From contig CAYHHA010000002.1 of NCBI GenBank assembly GCA_964356315.1, positions 42,187 to 106,186 of the forward strand: a stretch of 64,000 nucleotides of DNA. The letters are read 5' to 3'. The stretch is from CAYGFH01 sp964356315. Its GTDB lineage: Bacteria > Patescibacteriota > Microgenomatia > UBA10105 > UBA927. The translations under genes and the position numbers were made by a program. The notes under the pieces are model-generated. The model searched no databases. It saw only the letters and a program-made list of their open reading frames with translations, and had not been told where the DNA came from. Positions 32,777 through 40,375 of the stretch are shown here, in pieces (the stretch's first letter is position 1; the number at the start of each line of letters is the position of its first letter).

Positions 32777-34906
32777 ATGCCAAAAATTGAATTACCAAAA
32801 AATCAAACTCAGCAATCAGACCTAGTGGTCGCGGAATATATCTCGCAGAGAGTTGTGCCTGTTTTGGCGGATATGACTGCACAGCGGGTGTTGAGGATCG
32901 CAAATCATGATCGATCAGATTTTCTTCTTGATAAAGATGAGCGAGAAGAAAAAGAAAAAAAAGCATGTCCCACTGGTGGTTGTCCTCCTGATACAAAATT
33001 AAACAAAGATATTTATGAACATGAAATATCGCAGGCTGCTAAAAAAAATAACTTGGATTTAACAGATCCCAGGCAACGAAAAGAAGCCCATATGCTTATC
33101 CTCCCAAGTTTTAAAAAACGCGTACAAGAAAATAATAAATACTATCTACAAGATAAAGAAGGTCCTCCAGAGAGTAAAGGGCCCGGGTTTATTATTAGAG
33201 ATGGAGGCATTTACTTTCCGGATTCCGATGTAACTATGCAGCAGCTATATCAAAATCAAAAGTTGTTGCGACCGAAGCAATATGATCCTATTGAGCATGC
33301 AGCCATGACCTTGATGGAACAAGCGCTCGTTAATGGAGCGACGTATGTACGACATCCAGGGTATCACAGGAACGAAAATTTTGAATACGAAATACGAGAT
33401 GGAATTAAAATGGAGCTTAAAGATGGCATAGGAACCATGGAGATTCAGAACATATCTTTAAAAAAAGGAAGAGGCTTAACTCTTAAAGAATCATATGATG
33501 TTATGCGATCAAATGGAGATTTGTTTATAGAGGGACATCCTCAAGAAGGTATATTTATTTTTACCGATGCACCTATAGATCCTGAAATAGTTCATTCTAT
33601 ATTGGATAGAGCGAAACAATCGAGCGATAGTGTTGATCCAGCTTCTGAACGCATGACGCAAATCGCAGAATTTATTGAAAATGGTGTTTCCGCAAAAATC
33701 GATGAGTGGCTCAAGAGAATAGAGGACGCCCACATTCAAGACCGTATAATACCTCCGTACATGAAACGATTATTCGGGATTCCCGAAGCGGGCTTCGAAC
33801 CGAAGGTCGAAGTTTCTACCCATGAAATTCATTTGAAAGATATTTTGGGTGATACCGATAGTAGCCCTGCGTTTCGACTACTTTCTGAAACGCCAAAAGA
33901 TGCTAACGATGAGTCATCGTTAGCATCTTTATGGAGGGCAGTAGCGGAGAAAACGCTGCATATTTCTCCTCAACAATCTGAAGCACTATTGACTGAGGTG
34001 CAAAAGGCCCATGACACCATGAAAATACACATAGATGTTTTAGCATTGGCATTATTCGAAGGGATTTCAATAGGCGCAGGTATCGAGGCCGTGCGGTTGT
34101 TGACGTTATCGCCGGAGGGAGAAACTGAAGCAGTAGAAATTTCAGATTTTGTGAAATTACCTGAGCCTTTCTTGGAGCATAGTTCTATAGAATATGTAAC
34201 ACTCTTATCTCAAGAGAAAAAGGATGAAGTGATTTTGTTTATTCAACAAATGCTAGATGGAACAATCATACAAGATTCCCAAATGATGATACCGGAGGGG
34301 GTGGATACAGATAGTCTCATAAGAATCGTCGATTTTATCCATACTCTTGATGCATTGCCCTCATCTGATCGAATTGGGCATATTTTCCAAGAAAAAGAAA
34401 AGACACTGGTGATTATTTCTACTCTCATGACCAAGTTGAGCGAAGTGATGAAACAGAAACAATCTGAGATACATGCGGGTAACGAAGATTCAGAATATGT
34501 TCATTCGTTTTCAACTGCAATGATGATCTGGATGCTTATGAAAGTCGGAGCGTATTATTCAAATTTAGAATTTATTCATGCGTTTGTTACAAAGAAAGAA
34601 GACTTACGCCCCAACTTGAACAATCAACAATCCATGACTGATGAATTTAAAAATGAGAACTCGGCAGAAAAGATAATTCAAAAGGACCCCTCTTCTTGGT
34701 TGCTATTTGCTATTATTTGGCAAATGGCGATGATTCGGGAGCAGGGAATGGCACAATCAGCCGGAAGTACAAAACAAAAATCTAATAAACAATCATCCGC
34801 AAAGAAAAAAACAAAACCACAAAGTGGGTCAGTACGGATTCCTAGTTTTTTTGAGATCCCTACTGGTGTTATTTATGCGTTTAGTCATGTTATGATAGAA
34901 CTATGA
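32777..34906 (+). CDS. Uncharacterised protein under cobalamin riboswitch control
   Basis: A 709-residue protein I do not recognise. It is hydrophilic and mostly helical. Near residues 65-80 there is an acidic/basic stretch followed by KKACPTGGCPPDT, a Cys-x4-Cys motif that could bind a metal or thiol ligand. A beta-rich part follows (FEYEIRDGIKMELKDGIGTMEIQ, GLTLKESYDVMRSNGD), then long helices and a Lys/Gln/Ser-rich linker near the C terminus. No signal peptide. The upstream in-frame start would run through the riboswitch platform, so the ATG at 32777 is preferred. Its stop overlaps the next gene's ATG. Confidence 0.75.
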   Translation: MPKIELPKNQTQQSDLVVAEYISQRVVPVLADMTAQRVLRIANHDRSDFLLDKDEREEKEKKACPTGGCPPDTKLNKDIYEHEISQAAKKNNLDLTDPRQRKEAHMLILPSFKKRVQENNKYYLQDKEGPPESKGPGFIIRDGGIYFPDSDVTMQQLYQNQKLLRPKQYDPIEHAAMTLMEQALVNGATYVRHPGYHRNENFEYEIRDGIKMELKDGIGTMEIQNISLKKGRGLTLKESYDVMRSNGDLFIEGHPQEGIFIFTDAPIDPEIVHSILDRAKQSSDSVDPASERMTQIAEFIENGVSAKIDEWLKRIEDAHIQDRIIPPYMKRLFGIPEAGFEPKVEVSTHEIHLKDILGDTDSSPAFRLLSETPKDANDESSLASLWRAVAEKTLHISPQQSEALLTEVQKAHDTMKIHIDVLALALFEGISIGAGIEAVRLLTLSPEGETEAVEISDFVKLPEPFLEHSSIEYVTLLSQEKKDEVILFIQQMLDGTIIQDSQMMIPEGVDTDSLIRIVDFIHTLDALPSSDRIGHIFQEKEKTLVIISTLMTKLSEVMKQKQSEIHAGNEDSEYVHSFSTAMMIWMLMKVGAYYSNLEFIHAFVTKKEDLRPNLNNQQSMTDEFKNENSAEKIIQKDPSSWLLFAIIWQMAMIREQGMAQSAGSTKQKSNKQSSAKKKTKPQSGSVRIPSFFEIPTGVIYAFSHVMIEL
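33896..33930. repeat. 17-bp perfect inverted repeat inside a coding sequence
   Basis: AAAGATGCTAACGATGA (33896-33912), one G, then the exact reverse complement ending in CATCTTT (33914-33930). It lies in frame inside the riboswitch-controlled gene (encoding KDANDESSLASL). With a single-base centre an RNA hairpin would lose a few inner pairs but still be very stable, and the flanking A and T runs resemble a bidirectional terminator. Confidence 0.85.
34888..34896 (+). promoter_or_regulatory. Extended -10 (TGTTATGAT) 6 nt before ATG
   Basis: TGT-TATGAT is followed by AGAACT and the ATG at 34903. It lies within the 3' end of the riboswitch-controlled gene, so the next genes may have an independent, leaderless promoter that escapes riboswitch control. 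Confidence 0.5.
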
Positions 34907-35361
34907 ATGATCAGTCTACACCTGTAACATCTGGAGCTTCTGTAACACCGACAACGATAGCTAATCAGCCTATTCAAACAGGAGGAAATTTTTCTGGGAA
35001 CAAAGAAATGGCTCCAATTGGCGGGATAGCTGATCATCACGAAGGACTTATCGATGTGACCGGCCAGGAAATGGAATTGCCCAAAGAAGTGCATAACGCT
35101 GGCGTCAGGATGCAGCCGACTGTCGTTTCGATTCCTGCTCACGTCACAAAACTCGGGGTTCAGCCGGCAGGTGCAAATATACCAGCACAGACCGTTTCTT
35201 CTGTCGTATTGCCTCTTTCTGATGAACAGATTGCGATTGGCTTAAAAGAGGGTATAACAAATTCTGTACGGTGGCTGGCGGAATGGTGTGTACGAAGACT
35301 AAAGCATGTACATCTCACGATAAAAAATGTGCACGGATCATTCACTCGGGTTTCCGAATAA
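34903..35361 (+). CDS. Uncharacterised protein with Gly/Val repeats
   Basis: A 152-residue protein with no recognised domain. A Thr/Pro/Gly-rich start is followed by two related units, ELPKEVHNAGVRMQP and SIPAHVTKLGVQPAG, then IPAQTVSSVVLPLSDEQIAIGLK and a basic helical end with WLAEWCVRRLKH. Such proteins occur beside TraG/HerA-like ATPase genes in reduced genomes, and here it precedes one by a single base. It may be a partner or substrate of that ATPase (inference). Confidence 0.65.
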   Translation: MNDQSTPVTSGASVTPTTIANQPIQTGGNFSGNKEMAPIGGIADHHEGLIDVTGQEMELPKEVHNAGVRMQPTVVSIPAHVTKLGVQPAGANIPAQTVSSVVLPLSDEQIAIGLKEGITNSVRWLAEWCVRRLKHVHLTIKNVHGSFTRVSE

Positions 35362-35362
35362 T

Positions 35363-37723
35363 ATGGATACACAAATGACGGAAAAACTATCTGACCTCGG
35401 ATATCGATTGCAAATGCTTGGAATTAGCCTAGGTCTGTTATTGTTTTTTACTGGAATACTCGCTCTTATCGGCTACATCCTTTTTTTGCTTTGGAAATAT
35501 CGCAACCGCGAAGAACATTCTCTGGATACCGTGCTTCTTCAAGTAGCTGTTCCGAGAGATAATGAAGTAAAAATAGACGTGGCAGAACAACTTTTCGCAA
35601 GTTTGCACAGTATTGCTCACGGAGATATGTGGTCATTTTTGAAACCTGATGAACATTTATCTTTTGAAATTGTTGCTAAAGCTGAAGATATCAGGTTTTA
35701 TGTAGCAGTTCCCAAAAAACTGATGGACTTGGTCGAAAAGCAAATTCACGGAGCTTATCCAGGTGCAGATATAAAATTGGTAGAGGAATATTCTATATTT
35801 AGTGAAAAAGGAAAAGTGTCATTTGCCGCCCTATGTCTGAGTTCGATCGACTATAATCCTCTACGCATTTATCGGGATTTACCTACAGATCCGTTGTCAT
35901 CTATCACTTCAGTACTGGCAAAAATGAGGCCTGGAGAAGGGGCAGCTGTACAGATCCTCGTTCAGCCAGCAAAAAGTAAGTGGCGTGATCAGGGGAGAAG
36001 TTATATCTCTCATGTAAAAAAAGATGAATCGAATCCGGAAAAAGCGAGCTTTAAGATTGATCCTAAATCTCTCGAGGCAATTGAACAAAAAACCAGTAAG
36101 CCCGGATTTAACGTTGTGATTCGATGTGTGGTTTCTGCTACAACAAAAGAAGAATCGCAAATGCATTTGGATAATTTATTGACGAGTTTTAGTCAATTTT
36201 CATCAGACTATAATCACTTTACTAAAGTGAAAATGCCATTTAAACACTTGTTCATTGTAGATTTTATCTATCGATATTTTCCGATAATGAATGTCCCCTT
36301 ATTTCGACAATTTAGCGTGTTAAATAGTGAAGAATTGGCAACGATCTTTCATTTCCCGAATAAGTCTATTGAAACTGCTCATATATTTTGGCTTAATGCA
36401 AAACGTGCGCCTGCTCCTTCTCAGATACCTATGAGTGGTATGTTTTTGGGCACATCCCGATATCGAGGTATTGAGCGTCCTATCTATGTAGGTGATGATG
36501 ATCGAAGGCGACATATGTATGTGATTGGAAAAACAGGAACAGGAAAATCTCAACTACTAGAGGAGATGATCATTCAAGATATTCGTGATGGAAAGGGTGT
36601 AGCCGTCGTAGATCCTCATGGTGATTTGGTTGAAGGAGTGCTTAGTCGAATCCCACCTGAGAGAGCAGAGGATGTGATTTATTTTGATCCCTCTGATTTG
36701 GAGCGTCCGATGGGATTAAATATGCTAGAAGCGGCGACAGAAGAACAAAAACATTTCGTTGTCACTTCTATAGTAGGCCTCATGTATAAATTATACGATC
36801 CTCAGAAGACAGGTATCATCGGACCTCGATTTGAGCATGCGGTTCGAAATGCCATGCTTACGGTTATGGTTGAACCAGGGAATACATTTATTGAAGTAGT
36901 CCGCGTACTTACCGATGCGGCATTCGTTCAAGAGTTATTACCGAAATTAACGGATCCGATTATCAAGCGGTATTGGACAGATCAAATAGCTCAAACGGCA
37001 GATTTCCATAAATCAGAAGTGCTTGATTATATCGTTTCCAAGTTCGGACGCTTTGTCACAAACAAAATGATGCGCAACATCATCGGACAATCGGAGTCAA
37101 GTTATAATTTCCGAAACGTCATGGATGAAGGGAAAATATTACTGATCAATTTGGCGAAGGGAAAAATTGGGGAAGAGAACAGTAATTTCTTAGGATTAAT
37201 TTTGGTTCCGAGAATTTTGATTTCTGCCATGAGTAGACAGGAGATACCAGAGGATCAGAGAAGAGACTTTTTTCTCTACGTAGATGAATTTCAAAACTTT
37301 GCTACCCCAGATTTTGCACAGATTCTCTCTGAAGCGCGAAAATATCGACTGAACCTTATTGTCGCAAATCAATTTATCGGTCAAATGGAAGAAGAAGTGA
37401 AAAATGCAGTTTTTGGCAACGTTGGAACCGTTGCGTCGTTTCGAGTAGGTGTGACAGATGCAAATTATCTACAACATGAATTTCAACCAACATTTAACGA
37501 AGCTGATCTTATCAATATCGATAAATTTAACGCATATGTAAAAACAAGTGTAAAAAATGAACCAGTGAAGCCATTCAGTATTGATCTGACAAAAGACATG
37601 ACGACAGTTAATGCGCAAAAAAATAAAAAAGTTGCAGAAGCAATCATACAATTATCACGACTTAAATACGGCAGATCGAGAGAGCTTGTTGAAGCTGAAA
37701 TTGTCCACAGAGCAAGATTGTAA
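35363..37723 (+). CDS. Membrane-anchored TraG/HerA-like P-loop ATPase
   Basis: A 786-residue protein with one or two N-terminal membrane helices (about 18-45), a roughly 340-residue region that may form the assembly domain, Walker A GKTGTGKS (389-396), DPHGDLVEGVLSRIP, Walker B FFLYVDEFQNF (about 640) and the sensor-like IVANQFIGQM. This is the DUF87/TraD-type coupling ATPase common in Patescibacteria without other conjugation genes. Probably moves DNA or protein across the membrane; no relaxase or VirB set is visible. Begins one base after the preceding stop. Confidence 0.85.
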   Translation: MDTQMTEKLSDLGYRLQMLGISLGLLLFFTGILALIGYILFLLWKYRNREEHSLDTVLLQVAVPRDNEVKIDVAEQLFASLHSIAHGDMWSFLKPDEHLSFEIVAKAEDIRFYVAVPKKLMDLVEKQIHGAYPGADIKLVEEYSIFSEKGKVSFAALCLSSIDYNPLRIYRDLPTDPLSSITSVLAKMRPGEGAAVQILVQPAKSKWRDQGRSYISHVKKDESNPEKASFKIDPKSLEAIEQKTSKPGFNVVIRCVVSATTKEESQMHLDNLLTSFSQFSSDYNHFTKVKMPFKHLFIVDFIYRYFPIMNVPLFRQFSVLNSEELATIFHFPNKSIETAHIFWLNAKRAPAPSQIPMSGMFLGTSRYRGIERPIYVGDDDRRRHMYVIGKTGTGKSQLLEEMIIQDIRDGKGVAVVDPHGDLVEGVLSRIPPERAEDVIYFDPSDLERPMGLNMLEAATEEQKHFVVTSIVGLMYKLYDPQKTGIIGPRFEHAVRNAMLTVMVEPGNTFIEVVRVLTDAAFVQELLPKLTDPIIKRYWTDQIAQTADFHKSEVLDYIVSKFGRFVTNKMMRNIIGQSESSYNFRNVMDEGKILLINLAKGKIGEENSNFLGLILVPRILISAMSRQEIPEDQRRDFFLYVDEFQNFATPDFAQILSEARKYRLNLIVANQFIGQMEEEVKNAVFGNVGTVASFRVGVTDANYLQHEFQPTFNEADLINIDKFNAYVKTSVKNEPVKPFSIDLTKDMTTVNAQKNKKVAEAIIQLSRLKYGRSRELVEAEIVHRARL

Positions 37724-37791
37724 TATTTACCCCTCTTTACATAACTTGCAAATACTGTATTCTTTTTATGTGATCAATTTATTTAAACTTC

Positions 37792-39186
37792 ATGGATGAA
37801 TCCTCAAGCCCTGTTGGGCCGTTAAAAATTTCTAATAATACCGTCTACATATTTAACATGTCAGAAGATGTTTGGTCGTTTATTGCTGCATTTTCAGATA
37901 AGGAAGCACAGAGAAAAGAGATAGAAGAAAACGCAGACTTGGGAGATCGAGATTTATTTTCTTTTTGTGATGAAGAAAACATGATCTTTATCCTTCCTCA
38001 TGCAGTGGATATTCAGTTTTTAGAATATTATTTCCAATTATTCGGTAAAAAAAACTTTCGTTTTTTAATTCCATCTCAACACTCAGGAATAATTTGTGAT
38101 GATATTCTTAAAGATGAGTCAATCATTGATGCATTGGTTACCGCTGCAAACGGTCTGAAACGATTGACGATTAAAAGCTATACAACTTCACAGCAATTGC
38201 TGAATCTTGTTACCTTCTTGCGATCAAAAGGGCTATCCATATTTACACCAGACGCGCCAGAAGAAGAAGATGCATGGACAATAAATTTCTATGGAAGTAA
38301 ATCAGGAATACGGCAATTATCTCAACAGAGTAGAGCCACAGAACCAGATTTTATTATGCCTGATGGAATTGTAGTCAGTGGAATAATCGACGCTTCTCGA
38401 ATTGCTGCAAACAAATATATAAAAGAACATGGAGTAGTAATAAAAACAAATAAAGGACATTCTGGTGCAGGGGTATTAATCATACGAGAAGGGGAATTGC
38501 CTCTTGAATATACTGCTTGTCAGAAAAAAATATTATCACTGTTAAAAAAGGATGATTACTGGAGATTATTTCCGATCGTCATCGAATCATTTATTTCTAT
38601 AAATTATTCCATCGGAGGTGGGTCTCCGAGTGTTGAATATAGAATTCAAAAAAATGGTCACGTTGAGTTTTTATTTAGCGGTGGAATGCGCGTTTCAAAA
38701 GATGGCGTGTTTAGAGGTATGGAAATAAATAATGAATTGATATCAGATCAATTAACAGCACGAATGGTTGATACCGGGTTTTATATTGCGGAACAGTATC
38801 GTGCAAATGGGTATAGAGGGTATTTTGATGTAGATTTTGTAGCAGCGAAAAATGGACAACTATATGTAACAGAATCAAATGTACGACGAACAGGGGGAAC
38901 CCATGTGCATTGTGTCGCGGAGAAATTATTTGGGAAAGATTTTATGTACTTAACGTATATCCTTTCAAATAATAATTATGAATTTACTCAGGATCATGAA
39001 TATACGTTTTCGGAAGTATTGAGTTTGTTATCACCAATTTTGTTCGATAAACAGTCAAGAGAGGGAATCGTGCTTATTTCAGAAAATTTACTTTCCTATC
39101 ATAAGCTCGCGTATATAATTTTTGGCAAAAATAAGAAGCGAGCGTATGAATTAGAAACCCAAATGGAACAGCTTCTTCGTGTATAA
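37792..39186 (+). CDS. ATP-grasp ligase, PGM1-like
   Basis: A 464-residue protein. The N-terminal third (IFILPHAVDIQFLEYY, DILKDESIIDALV) resembles a pre-ATP-grasp domain. The ATP-grasp core shows VVIKTNKGHSGAGVLIIREG (Lys and Gly loop), PIVIESFISI, GYFDVDFVAAKNGQLYVTESNVRRTGGTH (metal-binding Asp and Glu, substrate Arg) in the order of peptide ligases related to PGM1 of pheganomycin biosynthesis. The C-terminal small domain ends in LISENLLSYHKLAYIIFGKN. It likely forms an amide bond between a peptide or amino acid and an unknown acid. No partner gene is recognisable nearby. Confidence 0.75.
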   Translation: MDESSSPVGPLKISNNTVYIFNMSEDVWSFIAAFSDKEAQRKEIEENADLGDRDLFSFCDEENMIFILPHAVDIQFLEYYFQLFGKKNFRFLIPSQHSGIICDDILKDESIIDALVTAANGLKRLTIKSYTTSQQLLNLVTFLRSKGLSIFTPDAPEEEDAWTINFYGSKSGIRQLSQQSRATEPDFIMPDGIVVSGIIDASRIAANKYIKEHGVVIKTNKGHSGAGVLIIREGELPLEYTACQKKILSLLKKDDYWRLFPIVIESFISINYSIGGGSPSVEYRIQKNGHVEFLFSGGMRVSKDGVFRGMEINNELISDQLTARMVDTGFYIAEQYRANGYRGYFDVDFVAAKNGQLYVTESNVRRTGGTHVHCVAEKLFGKDFMYLTYILSNNNYEFTQDHEYTFSEVLSLLSPILFDKQSREGIVLISENLLSYHKLAYIIFGKNKKRAYELETQMEQLLRV

Positions 39187-39195
39187 GGCTTCTTT

Positions 39196-39204
39196 TGTTA
39201 TAAT
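39196..39204 (+). promoter_or_regulatory. Extended -10 (TGTTATAAT) of the tRNA locus
   Basis: TGT-TATAAT lies 21 bases before the 5' tRNA fragment. It is the only clear promoter before the intact tRNA-Ile, so mature tRNA is probably made by reading through the fragment and the endonuclease gene. Confidence 0.6.
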
Positions 39205-39225
39205 AACATCACGTTTCCGAAAAAA

Positions 39226-39301
39226 GGGCGAGTAGTTCAGTGGTTCCCGCCCGCCACACAAGCCTTTGGCTTGCAAAAGGCGTTGCGGGCGGGGAGCGCT
39301 T
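39226..39301 (+). pseudogene. 5' fragment of a tRNA with a hairpin inserted in its D-loop
   Basis: GGGCGAGTAGTTCAGTGGT (39226-39244) matches the first 19 bases of the intact tRNA-Ile at 39538 with one C-to-T change. A hairpin insertion (39246-39293) follows in the D-loop position, then GAGCGCT (39294-39300), which matches the tRNA D-stem 3' side and the base of the anticodon stem. Similarity stops there, where the GIY-YIG start codon begins. It cannot fold as a tRNA. Confidence 0.8.
39246..39293. repeat. GC-rich palindromic repeat
   Basis: CCCGCCCGC (39246-39254) pairs with GCGGGCGGG (39285-39293). The interior carries CAAGCC-ttt-GGCTTG (39259-39273) and, alternatively, GCCTTT/AAAGGC. The GC content is far above its surroundings. 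Its 3' arm runs into GGGGAG, which lies 5 bases before the endonuclease ATG and can serve as its ribosome-binding site, and would be masked when the hairpin forms. Confidence 0.8.
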
Positions 39302-39547
39302 ATGTTTTATACATACGTTCTAAGAAGCAATCTGGATAAAAAATTATATGTAGGGTATAGTGCAGATCTTAGGAAGCGATTTGAAGAACATATAAACGGG
39401 TTAGTTGATGCGACTAAATTAAGACGTCCTTTGACCCTAATATATTACGAAGCTTGTATAAGCGAGAAAAACGCTATAAAACGAGAGAAATATTTTAAAA
39501 CAGGGTACGGTAGGAGATATTTAGTCAATAGAGTAAAGGGCGAGTAG
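39302..39547 (+). CDS. GIY-YIG nuclease-domain protein at a tRNA gene
   Basis: An 81-residue protein that is one GIY-YIG domain of the YhbQ/UPF0213 type: FYTYVLRS and LYVGYSADLRKRFEEH (nuclease strands and catalytic Arg), INGLVDATKLRRPLTLIYYE (Glu expected as metal ligand) and AIKREKYFKTGYGRRYLV. Its stop codon lies within the first bases of the intact tRNA-Ile gene, and its start abuts a partial copy of the same tRNA. This layout suggests a small mobile or homing cassette targeting the tRNA gene (inference). GGGGAG precedes the ATG. Confidence 0.88.
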   Translation: MFYTYVLRSNLDKKLYVGYSADLRKRFEEHINGLVDATKLRRPLTLIYYEACISEKNAIKREKYFKTGYGRRYLVNRVKGE

Positions 39548-39609
39548 CTCAGTGGTAGAGCGCTACTCTTATAAAGTAGATGTCGATGGTCCGATCCCAT
39601 CCTCGCCCA
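39538..39609 (+). tRNA. tRNA-Ile (anticodon UAU)
   Basis: Full cloverleaf: acceptor GGGCGAG/CTCGCCC, D-stem GCTC/GAGC, anticodon stem CTACT/AGTAG with loop CTTATAA (anticodon TAT at its centre, reading AUA), T-stem GATGG/CCATC with loop TCCGATC, discriminator A. The full CCA is not encoded (CCT follows the discriminator). The first ten bases overlap the end of the GIY-YIG gene. Confidence 0.92.
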
Positions 39610-39613
39610 CCTA

Positions 39614-39842
39614 GCAATAAACAATAAGCAATAAACAATAAGCAATAAACAATAAGCAATAAACAATAAGCAATNNNNNNNNNNNNNNNNNNNNNNNNNN
39701 NNNNNNNNNNNNNNNNNNNNNNNNNNNNNNNNNNNNNNNNNNNNNNNNNNNNNNNNNNNNNNNNNNNNNNNNNNAACAATAAGCAATAAACAATAAGCAA
39801 TAAACAATAAGCAATAAACAATAAGCAATAAACAATAAGCAA
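39614..39842. repeat. 14-bp tandem repeat interrupted by an assembly gap
   Basis: The unit GCAATAAACAATAA repeats without visible error from just after the tRNA to the idi start codon: about 4.4 units before the N run and nearly 5 after. Each unit is itself two near copies of CAATAAA/CAATAAG. The true copy number is unknown because of the gap. The last unit supplies the AT of the idi ATG, so the repeat forms the entire leader of idi. Confidence 0.92.
39675..39774. other. Assembly gap (100 N)
   Basis: Exactly 100 N within the 14-base tandem repeat, the conventional placeholder for a scaffold gap of unknown length. The repeat is in the same register type on both sides. Confidence 0.98.
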
Positions 39843-40375
39843 TGCAGGAAGAAGTCATACTTGTAGATGAACAAAATAATGTGCTAGGTACTGCACCCAA
39901 AGCGACGGTGCATACGCATGATACCCCACTTCATAGAGCGTTCTCTCTCTTTTTATTTAATGCTCAGAACGAACTGCTTCTTACAAAGCGTTCAACTTTC
40001 AAAAAAGCGTTCCCAGGACTTTGGACAAATTCTGTATGTGGACATCCTATGCCGAATGAATCAACTTCTGATGCTGTAAGTAGACGACTTAAAGCTGAAA
40101 TAGGGATAATGGAGTGCGTCGCTCGCGAAGTGGCTCCCTATAGCTATCGATTTGCAGATTCCAGTGGAATCGTAGAAAACGAAATTTGCCCAATATTCGT
40201 CGGATTTTCTGATGATCAGCCAACGACTGATCCTCGCGAAGTAGATGAATGGAAATGGGTTAGTTGGCAGAGTTTTCTTGAAGATATTGATACAAATCCT
40301 AGTATCTACTCACCATGGTGCAAAGAAGAAGCACGTATTATTAATTCTCTAGATTCTCTTATCAGAGAGAAGTAA
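39842..40375 (+). CDS. idi: Isopentenyl-diphosphate delta-isomerase (type 1)
   Basis: A 177-residue Nudix-fold enzyme that interconverts IPP and DMAPP. FPGLWTNSVCGHPMPNE carries the catalytic Cys, and ENEICPIFVGF carries the Glu of the metal site; the Nudix-like SDAVSRRLKAEIGI follows the Cys. It supports making or recycling prenyl units for the undecaprenyl carrier used by the glycan genes elsewhere in the window. No ribosome-binding site precedes the start because the leader is a tandem repeat. It overlaps the convergent tsaD 3' end by 27 bases. Confidence 0.93.
   Translation: MQEEVILVDEQNNVLGTAPKATVHTHDTPLHRAFSLFLFNAQNELLLTKRSTFKKAFPGLWTNSVCGHPMPNESTSDAVSRRLKAEIGIMECVAREVAPYSYRFADSSGIVENEICPIFVGFSDDQPTTDPREVDEWKWVSWQSFLEDIDTNPSIYSPWCKEEARIINSLDSLIREK

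Noticed and set aside
35363..37723. Conjugative element or integrated plasmid
   Set aside because: Only one TraG/HerA-like ATPase is present; no relaxase, VirB proteins, integrase or attachment repeats are seen around it.
39226..39609. tRNA with a long intron encoding the GIY-YIG protein
   Set aside because: The downstream tRNA is complete by itself, and the left fragment duplicates rather than complements it, so this is not a split gene.
39614..39842. CRISPR array
   Set aside because: The units are 14 bases, contiguous and identical with no unique spacers, and no cas gene is present; it is a simple tandem repeat.
39445..39900. Open frames giving repeated Leu-Ile-Val-Tyr-Cys peptides across the gap on the minus strand
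   Set aside because: They are translations of the tandem repeat and of N bases, with no start signal or homology.
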